Of a stretch of 64,000 nucleotides of DNA, positions 1-9,386 are shown one piece after another. Each line of letters begins with the position of its first letter. Positions within the stretch are counted from its first letter, which is position 1. Origin of the DNA: CAIWHR01 sp963843595 (GTDB taxonomy: Bacteria; Pseudomonadota; Gammaproteobacteria; Burkholderiales; Casimicrobiaceae); assembly GCA_963843595.1 (NCBI GenBank), contig CAWJLG010000016.1:186001-250000 (forward strand), written 5' to 3'. Below the pieces are notes generated by a model, which ran no database searches, had not been told where the DNA came from, and was given only the letters and a program-made list of their open reading frames with translations. The position numbers and the translations under genes were made by a program.

Positions 1-2367
1 GTCCGAGTACATGCAGGTCGTGGACATCCGGAAGTCGAGCGTGGTGAGGAGGTCGAGCTTGCCCTCGGGCGCGTCGTCACGCCACGCGACTTCCTCGGGC
101 TTGCGCCCGCCGAAACTGCCCAGGTCCTTGCCCTGGACGCCGTGGTTGGTGCCGAGCAGGTGCTTGAGGAAGTACTCGTGACCCTTGCCCGAGCTGCCGA
201 GCAGGTTCGAGCGCCAGACGAACAGGTTGCGCGGGAAGTTCGCCGGGTCGTCCGGATCCTCGCAGGACATCTTCAGCGCGCCGGACTTCAGCATCTTGAC
301 CGTGTAGTCCTTCGGGTCGGTCCCCGCGGCGGCAGCGTCCTTGCAGACCTGGATGGGATTGATCGCGAGCTGCGGCGCACTTGGCAGCCAGCCCATCCGC
401 TCGGCGCGGACGTTGAAGTCGATGAGGCTGCCCGTGTACTCGTTCGGGTCGGCGAGCGGCGACAGGATTTCCTTGACGTCGAGCTTCTCGTAGCGCCACT
501 GGTCGGTGTGCGCGTAGAAGAACGACGTCGAGTTCATGTGCCGCGGCGGACGGTGCCAGTCGAGCGCGAACGCGAGCGCGGTCCACCCGGTCTGCGGCCG
601 CAGCTTTTCCTGGCCGACGTAGTGCGACCAGCCGCCGCCCGACTTGCCGACGCAGCCGCACATGATCAGCATGTTGATGATGCCGCGGTAATTCATGTCG
701 CAGTGGAACCAGTGGTTCATCGCGGCGCCGATGATCACCATCGACTTGCCGTGCGTCTTGTCCGCGTTGTCGGCGAACTGGCGGGCGATCGTGATGACCT
801 GGTCCGCCGGCACGCCGGTGATCTTCTGCTGCCAGGCCGGCGTGTACGGGACGTCGTCGTCGTAGCTCTTCGCCACGTTGGCGCCGCCCAAGCCGCGGTC
901 GATGCCGTAGTTGGCGCACATCAGGTCGAACACCGTGGCCACCAGCGCCTCGCCGTCCTCCAGCTGGACCTTCTTGACCGGGACGTTGCGCACCAGGATG
1001 TCACCCCCCTGGTCGTTGTGGCGGAAGCGCTCGTGCTCGATGCCGCCGAAGTACGGGAAGGCGACGGCCGCGACGTCGTCGCGCGCGTCGATCAGCGTCA
1101 GCCGGAGCTTCGTCTCGGCGCCCGTGGCGCCGTCCTTGCTCTCGAGGTTCCACTTGCCGAGATCGCCGCCCTCCTTCTGGCCCCAGCGGTAGCCGATCGT
1201 GCCCTGAGGCGCGACGATCCTGCCGGTGATCTCGTCGACGGCGGCGGTCTTCCACTCGGGGTTGTTCTGCTGCCCGAGCTTGTCCGCGAAGTCCGAGGCG
1301 CGGAGCGTGCGGTCGGCGACGAGCTGATTTCCGCGCTTGACCAGCCGGACCAGCATCGGCATGTCGCTGTAGCGGCGGCAATAGTCCTGGAAGTAGGCGG
1401 ACGGCCGCTCGAGATGGAATTCCTTGAGGATGACGTGCCCCATCGCCATCGCCAGCGCGGCGTCGGTGCCCTGCGTCGGGTGCAGCCACAGGTCGGCGAG
1501 CTTCGAGACTTCCGCATAGTCGGGCGTGACCGCGACGATCTTCGCGCCCTTGTAGCGGACCTCGGTGAAGAAGTGGGCGTCCGGCGTGCGCGTCTGCGGC
1601 ACGTTCGACCCCCACGCCATGATGAAGGTCGAGTTGTACCAGTCGGCCGATTCCGGCACGTCGGTCTGCTCGCCCCAGGTCTGCGGCGACGACGGCGGCA
1701 GGTCGCAGTACCAGTCGTAGAAGCTCATGCACACGCCGCCGATCAGCGACAGGTAGCGGCTGCCCGCGGCGTAGGAGACCATCGACATGGCCGGGATCGG
1801 CGAGAACCCGATCACGCGGTCGGGGCCGTGCCTCTTGATCGTGTAGACATTCGCCGCGGCGATGATCTCGTTGACCTCGTCCCAGCTCGAGCGCACGAAG
1901 CCGCCCATTCCACGCACCGACTTGTACGACTTCGCCTTGACCGGATCCTCGACGATCGACGCCCAGGCCTCGACCGGACCCATCGTGTGTCGCGCTTCGC
2001 GCCACATCCGCACGAGCCGGCCGCGCACCATCGGGTATTTCACGCGGTTCGCGCTGTAGAGGTACCACGAGTACGATGCCCCGCGCGAGCAGCCCCGCGG
2101 CTCGTGGTTGGGCATGTCGGGACGCGTGCGCGGATAGTCGGTCTGCTGCGTTTCCCACGTCACGACGCCGCCCTTGACGTAGATCTTCCAGCTGCACGAG
2201 CCGGTGCAGTTGACGCCGTGCGTCGAGCGGACGATCTTGTCGTGCGCCCAGCGGTCGCGGTAGGCGTGCTCCCACGTGCGGTCCTCATGGGTCGTCACGC
2301 CGTGACCGTCCGAGAACGTCTCCCGGTGCTGCGTGAAGTACGTCAAGCGATCGAGAAAATGACTCAT
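1..2367 (-). CDS. narG: Respiratory nitrate reductase alpha subunit, 3' part beyond window
   Basis: Catalytic subunit of membrane-bound nitrate reductase; it reduces nitrate to nitrite at a Mo-bisPGD centre on the cytoplasmic side with electrons from NarH/NarI. The frame is open without any indel from the ATG at 2367 to the window edge, 789 codons of an expected ~1,240. Visible: N-terminus MSHFLDRLTYF; FS0 [4Fe-4S] ligands H50, C54 and C58 in THGVNCTGSCSW and C93 in PRGCSRG; the Mo-ligand aspartate in ESADWYNS; the NarG block MNYRGIINMLIMCG. The window cuts inside RMSTTCMYSD. GGGAG lies about 8 bases before the ATG, which supports this start. It follows narK1 on the same strand; narHJI should lie beyond the edge. 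Confidence 0.97.
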   Translation of the reverse strand, partial: MSHFLDRLTYFTQHRETFSDGHGVTTHEDRTWEHAYRDRWAHDKIVRSTHGVNCTGSCSWKIYVKGGVVTWETQQTDYPRTRPDMPNHEPRGCSRGASYSWYLYSANRVKYPMVRGRLVRMWREARHTMGPVEAWASIVEDPVKAKSYKSVRGMGGFVRSSWDEVNEIIAAANVYTIKRHGPDRVIGFSPIPAMSMVSYAAGSRYLSLIGGVCMSFYDWYCDLPPSSPQTWGEQTDVPESADWYNSTFIMAWGSNVPQTRTPDAHFFTEVRYKGAKIVAVTPDYAEVSKLADLWLHPTQGTDAALAMAMGHVILKEFHLERPSAYFQDYCRRYSDMPMLVRLVKRGNQLVADRTLRASDFADKLGQQNNPEWKTAAVDEITGRIVAPQGTIGYRWGQKEGGDLGKWNLESKDGATGAETKLRLTLIDARDDVAAVAFPYFGGIEHERFRHNDQGGDILVRNVPVKKVQLEDGEALVATVFDLMCANYGIDRGLGGANVAKSYDDDVPYTPAWQQKITGVPADQVITIARQFADNADKTHGKSMVIIGAAMNHWFHCDMNYRGIINMLIMCGCVGKSGGGWSHYVGQEKLRPQTGWTALAFALDWHRPPRHMNSTSFFYAHTDQWRYEKLDVKEILSPLADPNEYTGSLIDFNVRAERMGWLPSAPQLAINPIQVCKDAAAAGTDPKDYTVKMLKSGALKMSCEDPDDPANFPRNLFVWRSNLLGSSGKGHEYFLKHLLGTNHGVQGKDLGSFGGRKPEEVAWRDDAPEGKLDLLTTLDFRMSTTCMYSD

Positions 2368-2470
2368 TGGCAGCTCCCGGGTTGCGTGAAGCGGAATTGG
2401 CGGTCCGCCGCGCGAAGGGCGGCGGAATCACCGTAAGGGTTGTCGGCGCCGGCGGCGCATTTCGCGGCGG

Positions 2471-3860
2471 TCAGCACGGCGACTCCGCGTGCGGCCGCGC
2501 ATAGCACCACCACGTCAGGGCAATGCACGACAGGTAGAAAGCCAGAAACGGATACAGCGCGGCGGTGGTGCCGCCGGTCAGGGCGAACGCCGTCCCGTAC
2601 GCCTTGGGGATGAAGAAGCCGCCGAACGCGGCGATCGCCGAGGCGAGCCCGAGCGCGGCCGCGCCCTCCAGCGTGCCCTCGCGCAGCGCCCGCGCCGCCG
2701 CGTCGCGCTGACCGGCGAACGCCCGGCGCCGGTCGGCGACGAAGACCGCCGGGATCATCTGGAACACCGCCCCGTTGCCGGCGCCGCTGGCCACGAACAG
2801 CACGGAGAAAAGGGCGAGGAACGTGCCGTAGCCGCCGGCCGCGCCCGCGGCGTGCGCACACGGCAAGCAACAGCACGATGACCAGCGCCATCGCGATGAA
2901 CGAGGCAAGCGCGACCCGCGCGCCGCCGTAGCGATCGGCGAGCACGCCGCCGGCCGGCCGTGCGAGTGCTGCGAGCAGCGGGCCGACGAACGCATACCAG
3001 GTGACGTCGACGCCGGCGAATTCCGTCTGCGCGACCAGCGGAAAGCCCGCGGCGAAGCCGATGAACGACCCGAACGTGCCCAGGTAGAGCCACGCCATCA
3101 GCCACGTGTGCCGGCGCACGAAGATCACCGCCTGATCGGCCACCGAGGCGCGCATCGGCGCCAGATCGTCCATCGCGAACCAGGCGGCGAGGGCGGCGAC
3201 GACGATCAGCGGTACCCACACATAGCCCGCGTTCTGCAGCCACACCTCACGCGTACCGGCGCCGTCGCTCCACGTCTGCGGTGCGCCACCGAGCGCACCG
3301 AACGCGGCAGCGCCGATCGCCAGCGGAACCACGAGCTGGGCCAGACCGACGCCGAGGTTGCCGAGGCCCGCGTTCCAGCCCAGCGCGGTGCCCTTGCGCT
3401 CGATCGGGAAGAAGAAGCTGATGTTCGCCATGCTGGAGGCGAAGTTGCCGCCGCCGATGCCGGCCAGAAGCGCCAGGCCGAGGAACGTCGGATAGCTCGT
3501 CGCCGGATCCTGCACCGCGACACCGAGACCGATCGCCGGGATCAGCAGCGCCACCGTCGACAGGGCAGTCCACGTCCGCCCACCGAACATCGGCACCATG
3601 AAGGAGAAAAAGAGCCGCAGCGTTCCGCCGGCCAGGCCGGGCAACGCTGCGAGCCAGAACAGTTGATTGGGGGTGAAGCGGAAGCCGATGTGCGGCAGCT
3701 GCACGACGACCACGCTCCAGACCATCCAGACGGCGAACGAGAGCATCAGCGCCGGGATCGAGACCAGCAGGTTCCGGCGCGCCACCTGTGCACCCTCGCG
3801 CGCCCAGAACTGGCGGTCCTCGGGTTCCCAGTAGGCGAGTTGCGGGGACATCGCGGTCAT
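2471..3860 (-). CDS. narK1: Nitrate/nitrite transporter NarK1-type (MFS), frameshifted
   Basis: Major facilitator protein of the NarK/NNP family, taking nitrate in or exchanging it for nitrite beside NarG. It begins MTAMSPQLAYWEPEDRQFW and shows the family signature GGGNFASSMANISFFFP followed by GWNAGLGNLGVG. The C-terminal half continues in another frame as FVASGAGNGAVFQMIPAVF and ends in LTWWCYARPHAESPC. The switch lies near 2862 and is a single-base indel, probably a sequence error. About 460 residues with roughly 12 membrane segments, normal for NarK1. The ATG at 3851 is an alternative start. It sits 80 bp after narK2 and about 100 bp before narG, the usual narK-narG order. Confidence 0.9.
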
Positions 3861-3942
3861 GCGCACAGGGTGGACGGGGAATGGCGTGGCCGCCGGGCAG
3901 AGGCCGGATGTTGCAGCCCCATCACGCCCCGTCCCATCAGCA

Positions 3943-5610
3943 TCACGGGTTCTTCACGTACGCGTTGCGCCGGAGGTAGAACCACCAGTTCAGGATCAGG
4001 CACAGCGCGTAGAAGACGGCGAAGCCGTACATCGCGACCTGCGGCGTCCCCGCCTTGATCTGGTCGCCGATCACCACGGGCGCGACGAACGCGCCGTACG
4101 CGGCCACTGCCGACGTCCACCCGAGCACCGGGCCCGCCTGCGTGCGGTCGAAAATGACGCCGATCGTGCGGAATGTCGAGCCGTTGCCGATGCCGCTCGC
4201 TGCGAACAACAGGATGAACAGCAGCAGGAATGGCGTGAAGTACTGCTCCGGCGTCGCTGAGCCGTACGCGAGCATCATCACGTAGCCGACCGCTACCGAA
4301 GCGGCGACCATCACCACCGAGACGATCTGCGTGACGATCGAGCCGCCGACCTTGTCGGAGATCCAGCCGCCGACGGGCCGGATCAGCGCGCCGACGAAGG
4401 GACCGATCCACGCGTATGTCAGCGCCGACGGCGCATTTGGATTCTTCAGCGTGTGCTGCATGACGCCCGCGGCGTCGGGCACGTGGCTGATGCCGAAGAT
4501 CACCGAGATCGACAGCGGAAGCGCCATCGAGAAGCCGATGAACGAGCCGAACGTGACGATGTAGAGCAGCGTCATCGACCACGTGTGCTTGTCGCGGAAG
4601 ATCGCGAACTGCTTTGCGACACCCTCCTTCATCGCGCCGAATGCCGCCAGCTTCATCACGAGCAGCATCGTCACGATGATGAGCAGGATCGCCACCCACA
4701 TGTTCAGGACGCCCAATCCGGTCGGCGGTGGCAGGTACAGGTACAGGCCGACGATCGCCGGCACGAACGACAGCGTGTAGAGCCACGTGATCTTGAGAAA
4801 TGCGCGGATCGTGCCGCCGATCGCGGGCGAGACGGTCAGCAGGTTGTTCATGCCGAACCAGCACAGGATCGACAGCGGCACCAGCGACAGCAGCCACGCG
4901 AAACCCGCGTTCTGAATGTACGTCGCGGTGCCGGCCGGAATCTTGCCGAAGATCCAGCCGCTGTCCTTGATCAGTGTCATCGGCGCGCCGCCCATGGCGC
5001 CGAAGACGCCCATCGTCATCATCAACGGGATCACGATCTGCATGCTAGTCACGCCGAAGTTGCCGATGCCGGCGTTGATGCCGAGCGCCGTGCCCTGCAG
5101 CCGCTTCGGGAAGAACGCGCTTATGTTCGACATCGAGCTCGCGAAGTTGCCTCCGCCGACGCCTGACCACAGCGCCATCAGCTGGAATGCCCACAGCGGC
5201 CAGTCCTTGTGCTGGAGCACGATGCCGGTGCCCATCGCCGGCGCGAGCAGCATCGCCGTCGTCAGGAAGATCGTGTTGCGGCCGCCGGCCAGCCGGATCA
5301 GGAAGGCCGCGGGAATGCGCATCGTCGCGCCGGCGAGGCCGGCAATCGCCGTCAGCGTGAATAGCTCCGCCTGACTGAACGGGAAGCCCAGGTTCAGCAT
5401 CTGGACCGTGATGATTCCCCACATGCCCCAGACGGCGAAGCCGCACAGCAGCGCCGGCACCGAGATCGCCAGGTTGCGGTAGGCGATCCGCTTGCCGGTG
5501 CTCTCCCAGAACGCGTCGTCCTCGGGACGCCAGTCGACGATGTCGACCGAGCTCGTCACCTTGGGCGGCACCGTGCCCGTGGTTGGTGCGCCGGATTGAA
5601 CTGTGCTCAT
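3943..5610 (-). CDS. narK2: Nitrate/nitrite antiporter NarK2-type (MFS)
   Basis: Intact 555-residue NarK-family transporter. It begins MSTVQSGAPTTG and then WRPEDDAFWESTGKRIAYRN, a conserved NarK N-terminus. The two NNP signatures are present: GGGNFASSMSNISAFFPKR with GINAGIGNFGVT, and later SGIGNGSTFRTIGVIFDR. It is longer than NarK1 because of an extra hydrophobic stretch around residues 275-310. The ATG at 5610 is chosen because GAGGGAG lies just before it; an upstream in-frame start would add 17 residues with no membrane character. With NarK1 it forms the tandem NarK pair common in denitrifying betaproteobacteria, NarK2 typically acting as the nitrate/nitrite exchanger. Confidence 0.94.
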   Translation of the reverse strand: MSTVQSGAPTTGTVPPKVTSSVDIVDWRPEDDAFWESTGKRIAYRNLAISVPALLCGFAVWGMWGIITVQMLNLGFPFSQAELFTLTAIAGLAGATMRIPAAFLIRLAGGRNTIFLTTAMLLAPAMGTGIVLQHKDWPLWAFQLMALWSGVGGGNFASSMSNISAFFPKRLQGTALGINAGIGNFGVTSMQIVIPLMMTMGVFGAMGGAPMTLIKDSGWIFGKIPAGTATYIQNAGFAWLLSLVPLSILCWFGMNNLLTVSPAIGGTIRAFLKITWLYTLSFVPAIVGLYLYLPPPTGLGVLNMWVAILLIIVTMLLVMKLAAFGAMKEGVAKQFAIFRDKHTWSMTLLYIVTFGSFIGFSMALPLSISVIFGISHVPDAAGVMQHTLKNPNAPSALTYAWIGPFVGALIRPVGGWISDKVGGSIVTQIVSVVMVAASVAVGYVMMLAYGSATPEQYFTPFLLLFILLFAASGIGNGSTFRTIGVIFDRTQAGPVLGWTSAVAAYGAFVAPVVIGDQIKAGTPQVAMYGFAVFYALCLILNWWFYLRRNAYVKNP

Positions 5611-5817
5611 CGTGAACTCCCTCGTCATTCCCGCCTGTAATGCGGCGACTTTAGAGGGCATGGCGCGCGCTCGGTATTCACCGATGCGGCAGCCGGGACG
5701 ACGCGAACGGACGATCTCCGCCCGGCCAGCTGGAGGGGCCGATATAGGTCGAAAGGACTATTGACGGAGGGCGGGCCAGGAGCGGCATGCGCCCCCGCCC
5801 GACGCGGCGTGCGAGGC

Positions 5818-6480
5818 TCAGGGCCTCGCCGCGACGCCGTGCTCGATGGCCCAGACGGCGGCTTGGACCCGGCTCGAGAGCTCGAGCTTGCGCAGGATGT
5901 GCTGGACGTGGATCTTGACGGTGCTCTCGGCGACGTCGAGTGCACGCGCGATCTCCTTGTTGCTCGCGCCGCGCGCGAGGTAGCCGAGGATCTCCCGCTC
6001 GCGCGGGCTCAACGCCGGGTGCGCCGCCGCCGGCGCACCGGTGCGGATCTCGCGCAGCAGCTTGGTCGACATTTCCGGCGACATCACCGAATCGCCGTTG
6101 GCCGCGCGCCGGATCGAATCGACGAGGAAGTCGCTGTCGATGTTCTTGAGGAGATACCCCAGCGCGCCGGAACGCAGCGCCGCCATCAGGTCCTCGGCAT
6201 GCTCGGACACCGTCAGCATGACGACGTGAGTGGCCGGCGATTCGGCGAGGATCGCCTTCATCGCCTCGATGCCCGAGATGCCGGGCATGTTGAGGTCGAG
6301 CAGTACGACGTCCGGCTTGTGTGTCGCGGCCGCCTTGATGCCCTCGAATCCGTCGGCCGCCTCGCCGACCACCGCGAAATCCGGCACCTTGGCGAGCAGC
6401 GCGGTGATGCCGCGCCGGAACAGCGTGTGGTCGTCGACGACGACGATGCGGATGGGGGTCGGCGCGTCCGCGGCGCCCAC
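5818..6480 (-). CDS. narL: Nitrate/nitrite response regulator NarL
   Basis: Two-component regulator that binds DNA when phosphorylated by NarX and activates nar genes. About 220 residues: receiver domain starting IRIVVVDDHTLF, phospho-acceptor D62 in DVVLLDLNMPG, conserved Lys in YLLKN, then a LuxR-type helix-turn-helix LSPREREILGYLARG with STVKIHVQHILRKL. The start is a GTG at 6480 whose first base is the last base of the narX stop (TAGTG), so the two genes are translationally coupled. The narK2 gene begins 207 bp downstream. I could not point to a convincing NarL heptamer or FNR box in that gap. Confidence 0.93.
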   Translation of the reverse strand: MGAADAPTPIRIVVVDDHTLFRRGITALLAKVPDFAVVGEAADGFEGIKAAATHKPDVVLLDLNMPGISGIEAMKAILAESPATHVVMLTVSEHAEDLMAALRSGALGYLLKNIDSDFLVDSIRRAANGDSVMSPEMSTKLLREIRTGAPAAAHPALSPREREILGYLARGASNKEIARALDVAESTVKIHVQHILRKLELSSRVQAAVWAIEHGVAARP

Positions 6481-8403
6481 TACGCGGCCTCCTTCTGCGC
6501 AATCGGAAGCGTCAGCACGACCTCGGTGCCGCCGCCCGGCTGCGAGCGTACGTCGACCCTGGCGCCGATGCGCGCCGCACGCTCGCGCATGATGCGCAGT
6601 CCGACGTGGTCGCTCGCCGCGTCGTCGGCGCGCGCCGCCGGATCGAAGCCGCGGCCATCGTCGCGCACGGTAAACACGTAGCCGGGTCCGCGCACGAGCC
6701 CCACTTCGACCCGTGTCGCGCCGGCATGCTTGCGCACGTTCGACAACGCCTCCTGCAGGATGTGCATCACCTGCAACTGGTCGTCGGGCGCCAGCGGGAC
6801 CGCCGCGCCGGTCACGCGCAGGTCGGTCGCGACGCCGGCCTGCTGCTGGAAGCGGTTGAGCAGCGTCCGGACGCCGAGCTCGACGTCGCCTTCGGTCGTG
6901 CGCGTCCGGAAATGCACGAGCAGCTCGCGCACGTCGGCGTAGGATTCCTGCACGCCCGCCTGGATCTCGTCGAGGATGCGCGCCGACTCGGCCGGATCGG
7001 ACTGCGCGAGCGCCTTCCTGAGCATCTGCGTCTGCAGGTTGAGGAACGCGAGCGCCTGCGCGATCGAGTCGTGCAGTTCCTGCGCCAGCAGGTTGCGCTC
7101 CTCGGCGATCGCGAGCTCGCGCTCGCGCGACACGAGCCGCAGGCTTTCGATGGCGACCCCCAGATTCTGGCCGAGGCTCTCCAGCATGTGCCGCTCCTCG
7201 CCCAGGACCTCGCGCTGCTCGCGGTAGAAGAGGTTGTAGATGCCCAGCACCTGCTGCTGCGCGGCAATGGGGAACGCGGCGACGGTGCCGAATCCGGCCT
7301 CGCGGCAATGCGGCAGCGTCACGCTGAGCGGCTTGCGCGGCGCCGACACGACGTGGACGACGGCCGCACTGCGCGCCGCCGCCTCGCCGCACGCACATTC
7401 GCCGCGCGCGAGGCAATGCTCCTTGTCGACGAAGGCGGCCGCCAGCCCTTCCTCGACGAACAGGTGCAGCGTGTCGCCTTCCCGCGAAACCAGACGCACG
7501 GCGCCCGCCGCAGCGCCGGTCAGAGCGAGCAGACGGCGCAGGAAGCCGCGGCAGAGTTCTTCCTGCGTGCTCGGAGCGTTGAGCAACGCCGTCATGTCGT
7601 ACAAGCGTGGCGAGCCGCGCATTCTGCTCGGCGAGCGATCGCGTCTTGTCGGCGACGCGCGTCTCGAGCGTCCGGTAGGATTCCTGCAGCTCCTCGGCCA
7701 TGTGGTTGAAGCCCGCGGCCAGCGCGCCGAACTCGTCCTTGGATTCGACCGGCAGCCGCACCTCGAAATCGCCGCTGGCCATGCGCCGCAGCCCGCCTTC
7801 GAGCTGGTGCAGCGGGCGGATGATGACGAGGAACGAAAGATAGATCAGCGCGACGGTGCCCCCGATGGCGAGCGCGACCAGCGCGAGCTGGATGCTGCGC
7901 AAGAGCGAGGTCGCCTGCGAGATGTCCTGCTCGAGCGTCGCCACGAACTGGTTGACGACGCCGACGAATTGCTCGATCTGCGGGCGAGCCACCTCGAGCG
8001 GCGCACCCTCGGCCGCGCGCGCAAGCGCCGGCTTCAGGACGTGCCATTCGCGATCGAGCCGCGCGAACTCGCGATCGATCGCCTCGGTCTTCGGCACGAA
8101 CAGCGGCCGGCGCGGATCGCCAGTGCGCAGTGTCGCGACGACGTCCTCGAACGTCGAAATGTCGTCGCGGATGAGCGCGGCGTTCTCGCCCACCTTTCCG
8201 CGCTCCGGATGCGCGCCTTCCTGCGCGAGATAGGCGAGCCGGTACGTGCGCATCCGCAGGCTGCCCGCATCGTTGATCGCCGCCGCGCTGCCTTCGAGTC
8301 GCCACGAGACGAGCAGCGTGAGCCCGATCGAGACGAGCGCGACGACCAGGAAAAAGATCTGGATGCCGACGAGCTTGGCGCTGAGTCGTTGCGGGTGCGA
8401 CAT
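6480..8403 (-). CDS. narX: Nitrate/nitrite sensor histidine kinase NarX, frameshifted
   Basis: Membrane sensor kinase for nitrate/nitrite, partner of NarL. N-terminal half: membrane segment after MSHPQRLSAKLVGIQIFF, then the nitrate-binding P-box AGSLRMRTYRLAYLA, a second membrane segment and a HAMP region. The second half is in another frame after an indel near 7610: a central Cys cluster (CLARGECACGEA), the HisKA_3 phospho-His motif in LLAQELHDSIAQALAFL, and an ATPase domain with VRDDGRGFDPAA and GGGTEVVLTLPIAQ. Joined length is about 640 residues, normal for NarX. The ATG at 8403 is preceded by AGAGGGTGG, so it is preferred over the ATG at 8424. Confidence 0.92.
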
Positions 8404-8623
8404 TCCACCCTCTGGGGCGTGCATGGGTGGATCAAGCTTCGGGGATCGAGGATTCCCCGGTCATGATCTGCGTCAACGGCGTGTTACGGCTCGTGTTACG
8501 CGGCCGCATTCCCTCGTCGTCGACGAGGTCGTTTTGGATCGGGTGGGGCCGAGCAAAGACGAACATTCTCGCGCATCGCGCGCGACGCCTGGATTGCCGA
8601 CGGCGATACGGCCGTTGCGACCG

Positions 8624-8809
8624 TTAGCCCGGTGCTGCGCCTTCGTCGCCTTCGAGCGATCCGGCGGCGGCTCCTGCCGGTGCCAGCTCGGGCACCGGCA
8701 TTCCAGAGCGACCGGCATCCGGTCGGGAAAGGGCCAGCACGGCCAGGAGCAGCATCCCTGTGTAGCCACCGCAGACGAACGCCAACACCACCCACCAGAT
8801 GTCGACCAC
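8624..8809 (-). CDS. Small single-pass membrane protein
   Basis: A 61-residue protein, MVDIWWVVLAFVCGGYTG then MLLLAVLALSR, followed by a soluble Pro/Ala/Gly/Glu-rich tail. One clear membrane helix at residues 4-27 with a glycine-rich kink; such small proteins are common in proteobacteria and mostly uncharacterised. It reads toward narX, ending 220 bp before that gene, and an AGGAGG-like stretch precedes its ATG. It may be co-transcribed with narX. The intervening 8404-8623 shows no other gene. Function unknown. Confidence 0.5.
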   Translation of the reverse strand: MVDIWWVVLAFVCGGYTGMLLLAVLALSRPDAGRSGMPVPELAPAGAAAGSLEGDEGAAPG

Positions 8810-8845
8810 TGTCCTCCTTCCCCGGTGCGCCGCCGTATTCGGCTG

Positions 8846-8885
8846 TAGGAAACAACGCCGGGCTTCACGAATATATAGGAAACAA
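8846..8885. repeat. Direct repeat TAGGAAACAA x2, possible operator
   Basis: Two identical 10-mers TAGGAAACAA at 8846-8855 and 8876-8885, 30 bp apart start to start, close to three helical turns. They lie just upstream of the small membrane protein (minus strand), in an AT-rich patch. Same-face spacing suggests a pair of regulator sites, but the factor is unknown. The rest of 8886-9170 holds no recognisable gene. Confidence 0.3.
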
Positions 8886-9170
8886 TTTGCAGAAAGTCCA
8901 GTTGGCCCTACCGACTAGGCCGCGTTTTCATTCTTATCGCGCGCCTGCACTCGGGTCGGAAGGGCGATTGATTCGTCGATTTGTCGAGCCCAAATTTCGG
9001 CCGTAGTGCACAAATTGAATATTCCAACAGCATAGCCATGCGCGCTAACGCATTCTTTTTGAAGCTGTTGACACTAATGGCATCGGGTGTCACCATGACA
9101 TTGGAATAAACAGGAAACGCCCGGAATATTCTTGGTTCACCGAGGCGTTGGTGTTCCAGGACCTCAGGGT

Positions 9171-9256
9171 CCGAAAAGGGCAAACCCGGCGAAAGTCGGG
9201 GACGCAAAGTCACCGGTCTAACGGGCACTCGCCCTACGACAGCGGGACTGCCGGAC
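9171..9256 (+). ncRNA. Cyclic-di-GMP-I (GEMM) riboswitch aptamer
   Basis: The stretch carries the GEMM-I core in order: AAAAGGGCAAACC, a stem capped by a GAAA tetraloop (CGGCGAAAGTCG), GGGACGCAAAG, then CACCGGTCTAAC, a short GGGC/GCCC hairpin and the 3' block CAGCGGGACTGCCGG. These match the Vc2-type aptamer in both sequence and spacing. The reader gene is the S8 protease 130 bp downstream on the same strand. The 9257-9386 interval would hold the expression platform; I could not decide between terminator and translational control. Confidence 0.88.
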
Positions 9257-9386
9257 ACCTTCCGGCCATCGGCGCAGTCTGGCCGACCGCGGGAGGAGAG
9301 GTACGCGCAGCGCGTGCGCGTGCCGACAGGTGCCTGGTGGATCTGCTTCGCGGGAAGTCCCTTAGCCGGATCTCTCGGAGCGGATC

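Noticed and set aside
142..2436. A 764-codon open frame on the plus strand across narG
   Set aside because: It is the antisense of a perfectly conserved narG frame; its product is Arg/Val/Asp-rich with no family features, as expected for a high-GC shadow.
5818..8424. A single 868-codon minus-strand frame that appears to fuse NarX and NarL
   Set aside because: Its middle third is a wrong-frame reading; the true NarX C-terminus is in another frame and ends with a stop coupled to narL, so there is no fusion.
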